Below are positions 1 through 10,606 of a stretch of 64,000 nt of DNA, piece by piece. The first letter of the stretch is position 1. Each line of letters begins with the position of its first letter. A model generated the notes under the pieces. The model did no database searches, was not told where the DNA came from, and was given only the letters and a program-made list of their open reading frames with translations. Made by a program: the position numbers and the translations under genes. The stretch spans positions 3,864,001-3,928,000 of the forward strand of contig NC_070568.1 in NCBI RefSeq assembly GCF_026914185.1, in the 5' to 3' direction. Source of the DNA: Puccinia triticina. Lineage: Eukaryota > Basidiomycota > Pucciniomycetes > Pucciniales > Pucciniaceae.

Positions 1-102
1 GGACGGGCACCTCGCAGCACCTCACGCTCCTCTTCTCTCTATCCTCCCCTTGCTGCAACCGGGCGGTAAGGTCTTGCACTCGGCCTTGCCAAGCTTCAAA
101 CC

Positions 103-179
103 ATCACATTATGTATTAAAGATGCTAACCCAGCATGTGATTACACTAACGGGTAACATCTTTAATGCTTAATGTGACT
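103..179. repeat. Small inverted repeat (hairpin)
   Basis: Two arms of about 27 bp face each other, TCACATTATGTATTAAAG on the left and CTTTAATGCTTAATGTGA on the right, with an AT-rich loop of about 20 bp. It looks like a very short MITE-like foldback. No target duplication was defined. Confidence 0.55.
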
Positions 180-535
180 AGCTGTTGTTTTTGGCTGCCT
201 GGCCTCATCCCTCAACAACTCTCTATCCAGGCAACCACCTCCTCCCGCTCGCTTCATACCCACCCTATCCACCTTGAGAATAACTTGGCGCTTTCTCCTA
301 GCCGAAAGCCCTTCAGAAGCAATCAACCACTTTGCGGCTAATTTCGCCGGTCACCACCCACCAGCAGCAGCAGCCCGTCTTGTTTGGATGGAACAAAGCT
401 TTTGAATGGAACAAAGCTAAATACAACTCTCTATTGATTGGTGGATGGCATCATGGATTTGGCAGGTGGGATCTTCTTTGGGATGACCCTGAGTTGGGAT
501 TATTGGATTCGATCTTTTTGGAATATCCTAAATGA

Positions 536-777
536 GTCAAGGAAGAGGAACCCAAGGCCAAAAGCATTCCAAGTGATGTCTATCTCAGTCGACAAGGTGA
601 TTATTTACTGCGGGCATTGCGCGAGTATCATGAGCAACAGAACTGGAAGCTGAACAGGGTCGCAACGTGTTCAACGGCCAACACGCAAATCAGTTGTCAA
701 ACCATCAGCTATAATACCGGCCATTTGTGCTCCACTAGATGGCTGGTCTGTACCGGCCATCAGGTGGAGCTGGCTTG
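536..777 (+). pseudogene. Possible coding remnant, unknown product
   Basis: The frame beginning at 536, just after a TGA, stays open to 777. Up to about 660 its codons read like protein, with a stretch around LSRQGDYLLRALREYHEQQ; after that the frame runs into the minisatellite. No start, splice sites or family were recognised. It may be a chance frame or an exon fragment of a retroelement. Confidence 0.2.
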
Positions 778-1310
778 ATTTGATGGCCAATATGTATTGG
801 CCATCGCGTGGTGTGTGCTCCCCTTGATGGCTGATATGTATTGGCCATTGCATGGTGTGTGCTCCACTTGATGGCCGATATGTATTGGCCATCGCGTGGT
901 GTGTGCTCTACTCGATGGCCGGTAGGCTGGTGCTTGCCGGCCCTCAATGGCTGGATTGCGTGATGTGTGCTCCACTTGATGGCTGGTATGTGCCACCCAT
1001 CGCGTGAGGCCGGTCTGTACAAACGCCATCAGGTGGAGCTGGCTTGATTTGATGGCCAATATGTATTGGCCATCGCGTGGTGTGTGCTCCACTTGATGGC
1101 CAATATGTATTGGCCATCGCGTGGTGTGTGCTCTATTTGATGGCCGGTAGGCTGGTGCCTGCCGGCCCTTGATGGCCGGATTGTGTGATGTGTGCTCCAC
1201 TTGATGGCTGGTATGTGCCGCCCATCGCGTGAGGCTGGTCTGTACGAACGCCATCTGGTGGAGCTGGCTTGATTTGATGGCCAATATGTATTGGCCATTG
1301 CGTCACCCAC
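700..1310. repeat. Palindromic minisatellite with higher-order repeats
   Basis: Diverged units repeat the dyad TGGCCAATATGTATTGGCCA (arms TGGCCAATA and TATTGGCCA around TG) together with GTGTGTGCTCCACTTGATGG. A higher-order block containing GTGGAGCTGGCTTGATTTG recurs at about 760, 1030 and 1260. Open frames on the minus strand here are artefacts of the repeat. Positions 1311-1661 hold no feature I can support. Confidence 0.8.
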
Positions 1311-1661
1311 CTACGTTGTTTGATAGCCATTATGTGCTGCTGGCCATTGTGTGCCAACTCTTGTGGCCAGGAGGAGTGCTCTGGAGTGCCTCATGGACAT
1401 CCAGATTTTGTAGCCTTTGTTGGCCAGGAAGAATGCCTGTCATCAAGGTTTTGCGAGGGAGGCTGGCTTATCCTCAGCAGAGGGATGAGCATTCTGAGTC
1501 ATGGTGCACAGGGCCGCACAGGCGTTGAGTTGCCTTAGTGCTCAATCAGGATGTGCCACCACTTGAAACCCCTGAGCACAAAAACCAGTGCTTGGGTCGA
1601 GCTTGAGCGGGGGTTTGGTTGGAGCTCTTGCATCTCAACTGCAAGCAGTTTCTAGAGTTTT

Positions 1662-2313
1662 TCTGGCAGTGGCTGTTACTTATGCGGGCTATACCGTTGG
1701 ATGTGCAGCTGGGTACATAGGAGAATCGCGTTGCCTATCCCAATGGATGTCAGAAGCGACCTCGAGTATTGGCAGAAGACTCTGCTTTCTTTTAAACGTA
1801 CCCGCTTAATCGCAAGCCCGGACCCAACCAAAATTGGATGGATGGGAGACGCATCTACCGGTTATGGCATCGGAGTCACCATAGGTAGATCGTGGGCCCA
1901 ATTAAAGCTCAAGGAAGGTTGGAATGACGGAGAAAAACCGAGAAGAGGAATTGCATGGCTCGAAACCGCAGCGATCCGAATCGGCATCCTCATGATAAAA
2001 GAGCTAGGTGTTAGACAAGGCAAAACCCTCATTGTTTGGACCGACAACACAACAACTGAGAACGCAATTAGGAGCAGGAAATCAAGAGATTTCCACGTCA
2101 ACAAGGAATGGAAACGAATCCAGGACCTCCTGCTTGAGTTGCAGGTCGACCTAGTCGCAAGACGAGTAACTTCGGAGGACAACAGGGCAGACGCACTTTC
2201 CCGTGGCGACCGGACTGGCCACGCCATCGGGAGCCGAATAATGGAGCCGAATAATAGTTCCTCTCCCTCTTGACCTCGACGATAGGATGTTTCACCCTAC
2301 CCTAACGGAGTAG
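1662..2313 (+). pseudogene. DIRS-like retroelement RT/RNase H C-terminal fragment
   Basis: The frame through 1701-2230 carries RNase H-type motifs in order: GDAST followed by GYGIG, an ETAAIR helix, WTDN near the middle, and NRADALSRG near the end. These are the motifs seen in the RNase H region that follows the reverse transcriptase of DIRS-like (tyrosine-recombinase) retroelements of fungi. Upstream, WVHRRIALP and YWQKTL match the segment between RT and RNase H, but the RT catalytic region itself is absent. A 13-bp tandem duplication (GAGCCGAATAAT twice, about 2231-2256) shifts the frame. The other frame then continues to a stop at 2311-2313, so the fragment is doubly broken: 5' truncated and frameshifted. 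The exact class (DIRS versus another RNase H-bearing retroelement) is inference. Confidence 0.6.
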
Positions 2314-2911
2314 CTCTCACTCTCCGGTCCCAATACATAATATCTTGTGGTAGATATCTGTATCCCCGGTCACCATCCAGTCGGGACCATTGGTTTCATT
2401 CCGTGTTTCCAAATTAAATTCATGTCAGTACGTCGGTGCCTGAAATGTTAGCAATCCATAAAACCCTCGCGGTGGGCTTCCTCCCCCAATACTGTCACCC
2501 ACATCAATTCCAGCTGAGGGGCAATGGTCATCTCCGTGGGTCAGAGATTTCCTGTAGACATGCAGAACCTCCCACCACAGACCTCCACGGTCTGAGAGGA
2601 GCAGTTGTGAGACCCCCTTTAACCATCACGCTGCAACCAAGGAAATTGTCAAAATACAGAAGCAGCTAATGGAAGGGACTAGGTTAAGCCAACCCTATTG
2701 AAGCAACGATGGTCTGCTGCTACGGTAGTTCAGGCCGGAAAGACCCCACCAAGCTTCCTACACACGAGGCCTAAACAAGGTCCCTCTCCCTACGCCTTCG
2801 CGGCATCTGAGCGGGGGTTGATGGACCGCACAGCTGAAACCCCTGATAGGGCAGAGACCAGCGCAGCTAGCCGAGAATCCCTTCGGACCGCGTGGAAGCA
2901 GAGCTACCCGC
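2314..2911. other. Gene-free stretch, probably 3' region of the DIRS-like element
   Basis: No coding frame is convincing. It directly follows the RNase H fragment and is interrupted by the gypsy insertion at 2912; positions 9017 onward should be its continuation. A short GGAAAGACCCC string at about 2738 recalls an LSU rRNA motif, but the surroundings do not support an rRNA. Confidence 0.4.
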
Positions 2912-3333
2912 TGTAGCCGTGCTACAATTGGCTACGCGACAGGCGCCCATACTAGGGGCGCGCTGTACGCGTGTTAGGTTTTTCCGGCTCCGGCTCCGGC
3001 TCCGCACGAGCCAGGAGTTAGAGGTGCCGAAGCCCCTGCGTACTGCACGCAAGGGGTTGTTGGTTTCGTTTCTTCTTTCTTTTCTCAGACAAGGCGTGAC
3101 CTGTACACGCCCATATTGTCTGTACCGTTGAATTATCATTCATCGTTTTCTTCTTGTTGTTTGGTTCTCTTTTCCATTGTCGGCCCTTATAAAAGGGCCT
3201 CTCTTGTATGTCTGTTTGCCGCATCCATCCCCTGTCGTTGGAAATCCAGACACCTCTTCTTTGTCATTTAGCCGCGTGTAGCTTTGCTCCGCCGCAGGCC
3301 CATTTTCATAGCCTTGTAGCCTGCCCGACTACA
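2912..3333 (+). repeat. 5' LTR of the gypsy element
   Basis: It starts TGTAGCCGTGCTACAATTGG and ends CCCGACTACA, giving the inverted ends TGTAG and CTACA. It is 12 bp longer than the 3' copy because GGCTCC occurs in two extra tandem copies at about 2985-3003. Confidence 0.95.
3185..3200 (+). promoter_or_regulatory. TATA-like promoter of the gypsy LTR
   Basis: CCCTTATAAAAGGGCC forms a TATA box embedded in a near-perfect palindrome. The same string occurs in the 3' LTR at about 8867-8882. It is the obvious core promoter candidate for the element's genomic RNA. The start site is not determined. Confidence 0.6.
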
Positions 3334-3335
3334 AG

Positions 3336-3343
3336 TGGTAGCG
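3336..3343 (+). other. Primer binding site, initiator tRNA-Met like
   Basis: TGGTAGCG begins two bases after the 5' LTR. It is complementary to a tRNA 3' end of the form CGCTACCA, which fits fungal initiator tRNA-Met. Only about eight bases match, which is short but usual for several Ty elements. Confidence 0.55.
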
Positions 3344-3658
3344 AGTTCCTTTTTACGTTCCGACGTTTTTTTGACTCCACTTTCGGCACCGCTTTCCCTA
3401 TAATACCAATCAAACAACCCTTTAAAATCGTAGTCTTTTTCTTCGCGCTTCGGCAAATAAAAAACGTAAGATTAGACATCTCTTTGGTTTGGTCTGGGTC
3501 ACGGTTGCCTCAGTTGGAGTCCCCAGTCTCTTGTCGACTGGTCCTCTGGGGCAGGGTCCTGCTTGGCGTGCTGCGCGCGCATTTGTCTGGTGTTTTTTCT
3601 TCACAGTCACTGACGTGTCGAAATTATCCTTTTGTTTTTTGTTTCTGTCCGTGATTAG

Positions 3659-4789
3659 ATGCCCGTTGGTCATAGTCCCCCAAGTGGGAAGCAACCTCTT
3701 CCTACCGTTGGCGGCGAGGTTGTCCCTCAACCCCCGCAGGATGGCGTCCGATACTCGAAACGCGAGGTCGAGGCGATGAACCCAGCCGAGCGTCTGTGGT
3801 ACGATAACCACCGAGACCTCCCTCAATGCCAGGAGGATCTCATCGGATACGACAATGATGCTGTAAGTCACACTACGACGAATAGTAGTGACGTTGTTAA
3901 GATGTTGACCCATATTGTTGGGCAGATGAATCTCGACGGACCTGTGAAGAAGGAACCGACGGATTCCAATCGTTTTGGTCCAGCCCCGCCGGTCGACGCG
4001 GAGCCGTTGAAGACCGTGTACGAGGAGGACCCGTTGAAAGTCCTCAAGTACTGGCCCGAAGAGCACCCGAAGTTCAAGGGGCAACCGGGCGATGATGCCG
4101 TGACCTGGCTTAGCAGGTTGGCGGTACACCTCAACGATCGCAGCGCCCACCCCGCCATCTGGCACAAGGTCGGCGGCCTCCGTTTGGGCGGTAAGGCTTC
4201 AGATGATTACTGCGACGCCGCCCTCGCCGGAACTCGCCCCAAGAATTGGGACGAATTCAAGCACTGGTTGGTTCGTTTAAGCCCGCTAGGTACCAGTCCG
4301 GCGGCACTAGCTAGGGAGCTCGGCGCGTTGAAGCAGGGCCCCAACGAGACCCTCCAAGCGTTCTACGCTAGGTATCGTGCTTGGATGTCCCGCGCGAAAT
4401 CGCACGGGTATCCTTTCGATGCGATCACTTCCTTCGTCAATTGTCTGACGAAGGGGCTCGCGAAACGGGTTTTCGAAGAGATCACCCGCTGCCAGGTCCA
4501 ACGTACCCCGTTGGACTTGGATCAAGTTGTTGTTACGGCCATGGAGTACGATAGTGCGTACCGTGGCGACGCCGCCTTAGCTTCGACTTCGACGGCAAGT
4601 TCTGGTTCCGGTTCCGGCAAGCGTCGAACCGAAGGTGGCGGCGACAAGGCTGGCAAGAAAAAGTTGTATTGCTACAACTGTCGGTCGAAGGATCACCTTC
4701 TTGCGGACTGCAAAGAGCCCAAGACGGAGCGCCAAGCGGCGTACGAGGCCGCCCACCCCCCTACTGACAAGGGGAAGAAAAAAGCTTAG
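3659..4789 (+). CDS. gag: Gypsy Gag polyprotein
   Basis: A 376-residue protein that would form the capsid and nucleocapsid of the cytoplasmic virus-like particle. The middle (about residues 120-290) reads as a retrotransposon gag capsid domain, with the run ETLQAFYARYR typical of the family. Near the C-terminus one CCHC zinc knuckle of the form C-x2-C-x4-H-x4-C starts at CYNC, about residue 342; this would bind the element RNA. A basic lysine tail follows. The ATG at 3659 is the first of the frame after the leader. The reading frame ends at TAG 4787-4789 and overlaps the pol frame by 22 bases, so Pol is probably made by frameshifting. No lesion is visible. Confidence 0.9.
   Translation: MPVGHSPPSGKQPLPTVGGEVVPQPPQDGVRYSKREVEAMNPAERLWYDNHRDLPQCQEDLIGYDNDAVSHTTTNSSDVVKMLTHIVGQMNLDGPVKKEPTDSNRFGPAPPVDAEPLKTVYEEDPLKVLKYWPEEHPKFKGQPGDDAVTWLSRLAVHLNDRSAHPAIWHKVGGLRLGGKASDDYCDAALAGTRPKNWDEFKHWLVRLSPLGTSPAALARELGALKQGPNETLQAFYARYRAWMSRAKSHGYPFDAITSFVNCLTKGLAKRVFEEITRCQVQRTPLDLDQVVVTAMEYDSAYRGDAALASTSTASSGSGSGKRRTEGGGDKAGKKKLYCYNCRSKDHLLADCKEPKTERQAAYEAAHPPTDKGKKKA
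4768..4789 (+). promoter_or_regulatory. Gag-pol overlap with candidate -1 frameshift site
   Basis: The pol frame opens after the TGA at 4765-4767, and gag closes at 4787-4789. The overlap holds six A residues (4778-4783) that form two gag-frame AAA lysine codons just before the stop. A -1 slip there passes directly into pol. The heptamer G AAA AAA is not an ideal X XXY YYZ site, and no pseudoknot was tested, so the mechanism is inference. Confidence 0.5.
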
Positions 4790-7700
4790 TCGACGTGGAA
4801 CCGTCTCTCCCGTCGACATCCGTTGTAGTTACTGTGACCGCCTCCCCCCCTTCTCCTATATCTCGAAATCAATCTCTTGTCACAGTTCCTATTGAGCCTC
4901 AGGGTGGAAGACCCGCCCCTGAGTTTGATGCATCGTTGAGTTCAGCTGATGCCCCAGGCGTGGGGACAGCCGCCTCAGTAGAGCCGTCTGAGGACGCCGC
5001 TGATGTCGTATATGATAGTTTAAGTTCTGTTCCGCTGGCTGCCGCATCCGCGGCTGCTGAGTCGAACACGATTCGTGTAGATTTCCTACACGAGGTTGAA
5101 GGACGCTTGGCCAGAGTTCTTCTCGACACGGGCGCAGGATCGTCCTACGTGTCTTCTTCATTTGTATCTTCTCATTCTCTTCCCATCTTTCATTCACCAT
5201 CTTCATTCTGCGTCGCCGGCGCTTTTGGTGATAAAATTAAAGATAACCGGCTTGCTAACGTCCATTTCTCCTTTTCTGAGGTGGACTTCGTTTGTGTTTG
5301 CAGGATCGCGCCGTTAGCTAGTTACGACGTGATACTTGGTCGTGATTGGATCGCAACGCACGTTTCGTCGACGGATTGGGAGCACAACTTGTGGCGTCTT
5401 AAGGGGCCAGGCGGTAATGTTGTCGTTTTTCAGCCTTCCTTGCCCGCTATCTCCTTGATTCAGGAGACAGTCCTCGCGCCGCTGACGGACGAGGATGAAG
5501 TTTTGTTACCCAAATTTTTTAGGCGCCGTGGCATCTGGGAAGGTGCAGCAGAAAAGCTGCTTGCGCTCACGGAATCGGAGGGCGTGGAAGGCCCGCGCGA
5601 AGAACGCTCGGCCGACCTACCCACTGTGTTTGGGAAAGAGAAGTTAGGTGAAGAGCTTCGTGCGCTAATAGCCGAGTTCTCGGACCTTTTTTCCCCCATT
5701 GTTAAAGCCTCGACACGCAAACGCGTGATCGAGCATCTTGTTGATACTGGTACGGCCGCGCCTATTTATCAGCCGGTCCGACAACTGTCGCCAGCTCTGC
5801 TGGGTACTCTGAAAGAGAGACTTAATGGCCTTCAAGATGCCGGATTTATCCGGCCATCTACGTCGGCGTGGTCTTCACCGATTGTATTTGTTAAAAATCC
5901 TTCCTCCGGGAAGGTAAGGCTGTGTGTTGATTACCGGCAGGTGAATGCTGTCACAAAGAAAGACAGGCACCCGCTGCCGGTAATTCAAGAGTGTTTTGAT
6001 GCGCTTCGCGGTGCGAGGTTCTTTTCCAAGATTGATTTGCAGCAAGGGTTCCATCAGATGAGGATAGCCCCTGATGATGTACCCAAAACTGCGTTCGGGA
6101 CTAAATACGGTCACTTTGAGTGGCTCGTAATGCCCTTTGGTTTGGTTAATGCACCCAGTACTTTCCAGCGTATGATGACCCACATCTTGAGGGAATTCAT
6201 CAATGTGTTCGTCCAAGTATACTTGGATGATATCCTGGTATACTCTAGGTCAGAGGTCGAGCACCTCGAGCATGTGCACACGGTTCTCCAAGTCCTTCGA
6301 GACGAAGAGTTGAAGTGTTCTGGAGCTAAATGCTCCTTTGGCTTGCGTGAAATGCAGTATGTAGGCCACGTCGTTGGATTTAACACGATCCGGCCGATGA
6401 AAGAAAAGATTGAATGTATTCAATCTTGGCCGCGCCCCACGACTGTCTATGACGTCCGGGCTTTCTTAGGATTGTGCGGGTTTTACCGCCGTTATGTTAA
6501 AAACTTCGCGAAAATTGCTACCCCTCTTCATGGCCTAACGGCTGGAGGCGTAAAGAAATGCGAGAAGATCTTGTGGTTGCCCGTCCATGACGCGGCGTTT
6601 GTTTTTCTTAAAGAGGCTCTGGTGTCTACACCAATCCTCCTTACCCCGGATACAGCTAAGGCCTTCATTATGGAGACTGACGCGTCAGACTTTGCTGTCG
6701 GCGCGGTACTGTTGCAATATGGCGACGATGAGCGTCTGCACCCGGTTGCTTTCGAGAGCTGCAAGCTCAACAAAGCCCAAATTAACTACCCGGCACAAGA
6801 GCGGGAGTTGTTGGCCATTATCCACGCTTGGCGGAAATGGCATGTTTATTTAGATGGCGCTGTTGTCACAACCATCGTGTATACAGATCATGCGTCCCTG
6901 GTTTATTTGAAATGCCAAAAGCTCCCGTCCAAGCGGCTCTGCCGCTGGCTGGAGGAGTTCGCCGAGATGGACATTGAAATCCGTTATAAAAAAGGCGCTG
7001 ACAACATTGTTCCTGACGCGCTGTCCCGACGGAGTGATTTATCACTCGTGGATGATATTGGCGACGTCCTTGATGAGACCGATTGGCCTTTGATAATCCC
7101 TTACTTGATTGATAAAAGGAAGATTCCAGCTTGGGTCCCTGAGGGGCTCGTGATGAGAGCGGAGCAGAATTAGAAGTTCTTTGAATATGACTCGGACGAC
7201 GAGACCCTGATCTATCTGGGGCGTCCCGGACTGCTCGAACGCTCACCGTTTATCCCGCTAGCACACAGGTTTGATCTACTTCGAGCGGTTCATGATGATT
7301 TAGGTCACCGTGGCCGTGACTGCACACTACAGGTGCTGCGTGGCCGGGGTTGGTGGCCCAGACGCTACGAGGATGTTAAAAGTTATATTGCTACTTGTGC
7401 GCCGTGCCAAGTGCATGAGCGTGCGCACGCGTCGCAGGAAACAGGACTTCAGGTCCCTTTGCCTGCGGTGATGCCGTTTGAGCGGTGGTCCTCCGACTTC
7501 ATTAAGATGCCGGAGAGTTATAAGGCGGGATACAATTGGATCTTGACTATTGTCGACCATTGTACATCCTGGCCAATAGCCATCCCTCTAAAAAACGCTA
7601 CGGCAGATGCTATCGCAGAAGCCGTGTTTGATCATGTGATCACCCCTTTTGGGTTACCTCGCGAATTCCTCACGGACCGCGGGTCTAACTTTTTGTCTGC

Positions 7701-8595
7701 CGGGTTTGCCAGCTTTTTGGCCAAGGCAGGAGTTAAGAAGCTTAATACTTCTGGTTATCACCCCCGTACCAACGGGAAATTTGAACGGTTTAATGGTATC
7801 CTGGAGAAGGCTCTTTTCCGCCTGAATACAACTGGGGACCCCAAACGGTGGGAGGATTTTCTCCCCGCTGCTCTATTCTCTACTAGGATTCACGCAAGTG
7901 ATAGTAGTAAGTTCTCGCCCTTCGAGCTTGTTTATGGTGTAAAACCACGGCTGTTGGGTGATAAGCGACGCATGGTCGCCGCAGATGAGGCCTGTCCTGG
8001 CGAGCATGAATTAGCTGCCAGGATTGAGGAGCTTAATAAGCTCAGGTTGGCGGCAGCAGGTAATACTGCCATTCGCGCCGAGGCCAATAAAGCCGCTTTC
8101 AATAATAAAACTAGGTTTGCTCGCGATGTAGACGCCCTTGTTGTGGGCCAATCTGTTAAACTTCGCAACGAGGAGCACACGAAGGGCAGCCCACGTTGGT
8201 TCGGCCCCTTCGAGATCAAGGCAATTTTGCCGAATAATGCTTATATTCTTAACGACCAAAATGGCGACGAATACTCGAGGCCCGTGAACGGAAATAGCTT
8301 GAAGCCGGTGTCCCTACGATCTTTGGTGGTCAATGGGATGTGGGCGACGCCCCCCGCAATTGCTCAGCGGGAGCGGCAGGCTGAGGCCCGCGTGGCCAAG
8401 GCCCTGCTTAAGAAGACCACTTCGGTGGCAAAGTTATCTAAGCCGGTAAAGGCTAAAAAGGTTAAAGGCGCCGGAAGGCCTCCGGCCCCGTCGGTTACTG
8501 ATTCTCCGGCTACCCCGGCTCAGCCGGCGCGGAAGATACGCGTCCGTTTTGACGGCCAGCTGCTCCCGGAAGGTGCTGGGGCAGCCCCTGTCTAG
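4768..8595 (+). pseudogene. pol: Gypsy Pol (PR-RT-RNase H-IN) with one in-frame TAG
   Basis: One continuous frame runs 4768-8595 except for TAG at 7171-7173. Counting from 4795, the aspartic protease DTGA lies at about residue 111. The reverse transcriptase has KIDLQQGFHQ and the catalytic YLDD at about residues 476-479. RNase H has ETDASD and a PDALSRR end. After the TAG, the integrase has an HHCC zinc module (H-x4-H then CAPC) and a DD35E core: the D of SSDFI, the D of TDRGSNF, and an E in GKFERFN exactly 35 residues later. A GPY/F-type module (RWFGPFEI, AYIL) follows, then a basic tail. All catalytic residues are present. The stop falls in the RNase H to integrase linker, so particles could reverse transcribe but would lack integrase unless the stop is read through. 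No ATG is used at the pol start, consistent with Gag-Pol frameshifting. Confidence 0.9.
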
Positions 8596-8606
8596 GGGGG
8601 GGCGGT
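8594..8606 (+). other. Polypurine tract of the gypsy element
   Basis: AGGGGGGGGCGG followed by T lies directly before the 3' LTR and just after the pol stop. It is the expected plus-strand primer site. Confidence 0.75.
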
Positions 8607-9016
8607 TGTAGCCGTGCTACAATTGGCTACGCGACAGGCGCCCATACTAGGGGCGCGCTGTACGCGTGTTAGGTTTTTCCGGCTCCGCACGAGCCAGGAG
8701 TTAGAGGTGCCGAAGCCCCTGCGTACTGCACGCAAGGGGTTGTTGGTTTTGTTTCTTCTTTCTTTTCTCAGACAAGGCGTGACCTGTACACGCCCATATT
8801 GTCTGTACCGTTGAATTATCATTCATCGTTTTCTTCTTGTTGTTTGGTTCTCTTTTCCATTGTCGGCCCTTATAAAAGGGCCTCTCTTGTATGTCTGTTT
8901 CCCGCATCCATCCTCTGTCGTTGGAAATCCAGACACCTCTTCTTTGTCATTTAGCCGCGTGTAGCTTTGCTCCGCCGCAGGCCCATTTTCATAGCCTTGT
9001 AGCCTGCCCGACTACA
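8607..9016 (+). repeat. 3' LTR of the gypsy element
   Basis: A 410-bp copy of the 5' LTR with the same TGTAG and CTACA ends. Three substitutions were seen relative to the 5' copy, in the GGTTTYGTTT, CTGTTTSCCGC and ATCCYCTGTC contexts. It lacks two of the GGCTCC units. Confidence 0.95.
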
Positions 9017-9480
9017 CCGCGACCCCGGCCTGCTCCTTAAAAACAGGTTATCTAGCCAAGGGAGATTCCCTGCTTCAGGGAGACAACCAGCCTGCTAGGC
9101 GCACGTCCGGGTCCGGAAGGCTAAAGCATCAAGTAAAGGGATCATGTGCCTCTAGAGGCGGGGGGAGACCTACCACTAGGTAGTGGAGACAGAGGCGTCG
9201 GTGCAGGGCTCTGGACCTGATAGGTCTAGAGTTATGGGTCTTGCACCGACCCTGGCACACACAAGTGTGCGCTTCTTCTCTGGGGGCGCCTTGGTGCGCG
9301 CTAGATCTCAGCCCCTATGAGGTGCGAGACGCAGCCTGACCTTCGCGGCGGCGCTACAGCGTCTCCACTCTCGGGACTGACCTCCTACTAAGCTTCGAGC
9401 TTAGCACCTGCCTCCCCCCCCAACCCACACACGGCGGCCTTGGGGAGCTGGTCCACTAGGGCTAGATTCTCGGGGCTGCC
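9017..9480. other. GC-rich, hairpin-dense segment, likely 3' end of the older retroelement
   Basis: No protein frame is convincing. Several strong stems are visible. GTCGGTGCA at about 9199 pairs with TGCACCGAC at about 9242, and enclosed between them GACCT/AGGTC with flanking CTCT/AGAG forms an inner hairpin. GCCTCTAGAGGC at about 9150 is self-complementary, and CTACC/GGTAG forms another stem at about 9170. It continues the sequence interrupted at 2911 and may be a structured 3' UTR. Confidence 0.4.
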
Positions 9481-10052
9481 TAGGCGACTTAAGTCGTTGA
9501 ACTTGTCCAGAAGCAACTGTCAGATGGAAATGTCACATGCATAACACAATGCATAGTATTCCATGACATTCTAGAAAGAATCTGTCCCAGAATGTTGAGG
9601 CTCAGTCTACTTGTGCAAAAGCTAGCCTCAAGTCGAACTCAAACCAGACCCAACACCAAAGACTCAACCAACAACCATCAACTCAACCAAAACAATCACC
9701 GAACAAGATCACCACTCACATCGACACCACGCAAGGTACTCAGGGGGAGCATTAGAGTTTCTGTCTCAAGTTCTTTATTTCTTATCGTCTGTCTGTCTTT
9801 AGATTTCATTTATTCCTCATCAGGTAAATCTCAATCCTTCTAGTTATCACTGTTCTTTCTTATTGATTTTTGTTTGTTGTTCAAGTTATTACTGCTACTG
9901 GTTTTGAAAGTGTTTGCAATAAAAAGATCAGAATTCTCTTTACTACAGCAACACTGTAATAGAGCGGGAGCTCCTCCGGTGCGGCCAGAGCATCCGCAGG
10001 TCACACCGCGCACGCCTCGCACCTGCGACTCAACCTTCCCCAATCTTCATCA
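9481..10052. other. Gene-free stretch with possible LTR-element debris
   Basis: A CAGGGGGAGCATTAGAG string at about 9750 resembles a copia polypurine tract next to an LTR start, and short AC-rich runs precede it. No matching second LTR was found. Nothing else is supported. Confidence 0.2.
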
Positions 10053-10180
10053 TAAGAGCATCTCCAACGGTCCGGGGGTGGATTGGGTCGCCTTTAGCAG
10101 CCCGCAACCAGATGTCCCGGACTGTCACAAACATTTCACAACAGTCCAAATTATGGACTGTCCAAACCCAGCCGGGGTGA

Positions 10181-10348
10181 GTTGGGCTGCCAGGCAGTGA
10201 ACCCGGCGACAAGCGCTCATCTAACGGCCCAAAAAATTCAATCCTCCATCAAAATGGATCCAGTCAAGATGCTCAGACCAAGGAAGAAGTAGCTACTAGC
10301 AAAGCCTCCGAAGACAATTTCATCAGTTTCTTCTGCGATATCAAGCTA
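10181..10348 (+). pseudogene. Split coding remnant in the Harbinger-like element, left part
   Basis: The frame is open from 10181 to the insertion point. It reads as a Ser/Asn/Gln-rich stretch ending in DNFISFFCDIK. Beyond the inserted element the same frame resumes at 11819 and ends at TGA 11897-11899, with a coiled, Lys-rich tail (NGLKNNLIEHLQKKKG). Taking out the insert and one TA keeps the frame. The product is unknown, probably an accessory protein of the transposon. Confidence 0.4.
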
Positions 10349-10606
10349 GAGATGGGCGCATGTAACCCGTTGCGGGTTTCCGCTATCCCCTGGCGGGTAC
10401 CCGCCAGAGGCCCTCGGGTACCCGCCAGCGGATGCGGATGTCTGAGATTCCGGCAGAATCCAGCGGATACCCGTGTATTTCAGCAGGTATCCAATCTCCC
10501 TAGGGGATGCGAGCCACAGCTGTGCAGAATCACTGCGAGGGCTTACCCTTGGCCCCACACCCCCGGCTCCCCCTTGGCCCCGTACCCCGACATACATGTC
10601 CTCCGC

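Larger units (their letters stand above)
2912..9016 (+). mobile_element. Ty3/gypsy LTR retrotransposon, nearly intact
   Basis: The element is 6,105 bp with two LTRs, a tRNA primer site, gag, pol and a polypurine tract. A 4-bp target duplication CCGC lies at 2908-2911 and 9017-9020. The domain order is gag, protease, reverse transcriptase, RNase H, integrase, which defines the Ty3/gypsy order. The LTRs differ by three substitutions and one 12-bp repeat-length change over about 410 aligned bases, so the insertion is young. One in-frame TAG inside pol (7171-7173) is the only coding lesion I see. No chromodomain is recognisable after the integrase. Confidence 0.95.

Noticed and set aside
700..1310. 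Histidine-rich minus-strand proteins or a CRISPR array
   Set aside because: Frames arise from the minisatellite; units are diverged and palindromic with no unique spacers, and the genome is eukaryotic.
2730..2790. LSU rRNA or organelle rRNA fragment
   Set aside because: Only about 11 bases (GGAAAGACCCC) match the well-known rRNA string; the flanks do not continue the match.
9200..9240. Hammerhead ribozyme
   Set aside because: A CTGATA string is present, but the conserved CUGAUGA and GAAA core is not.
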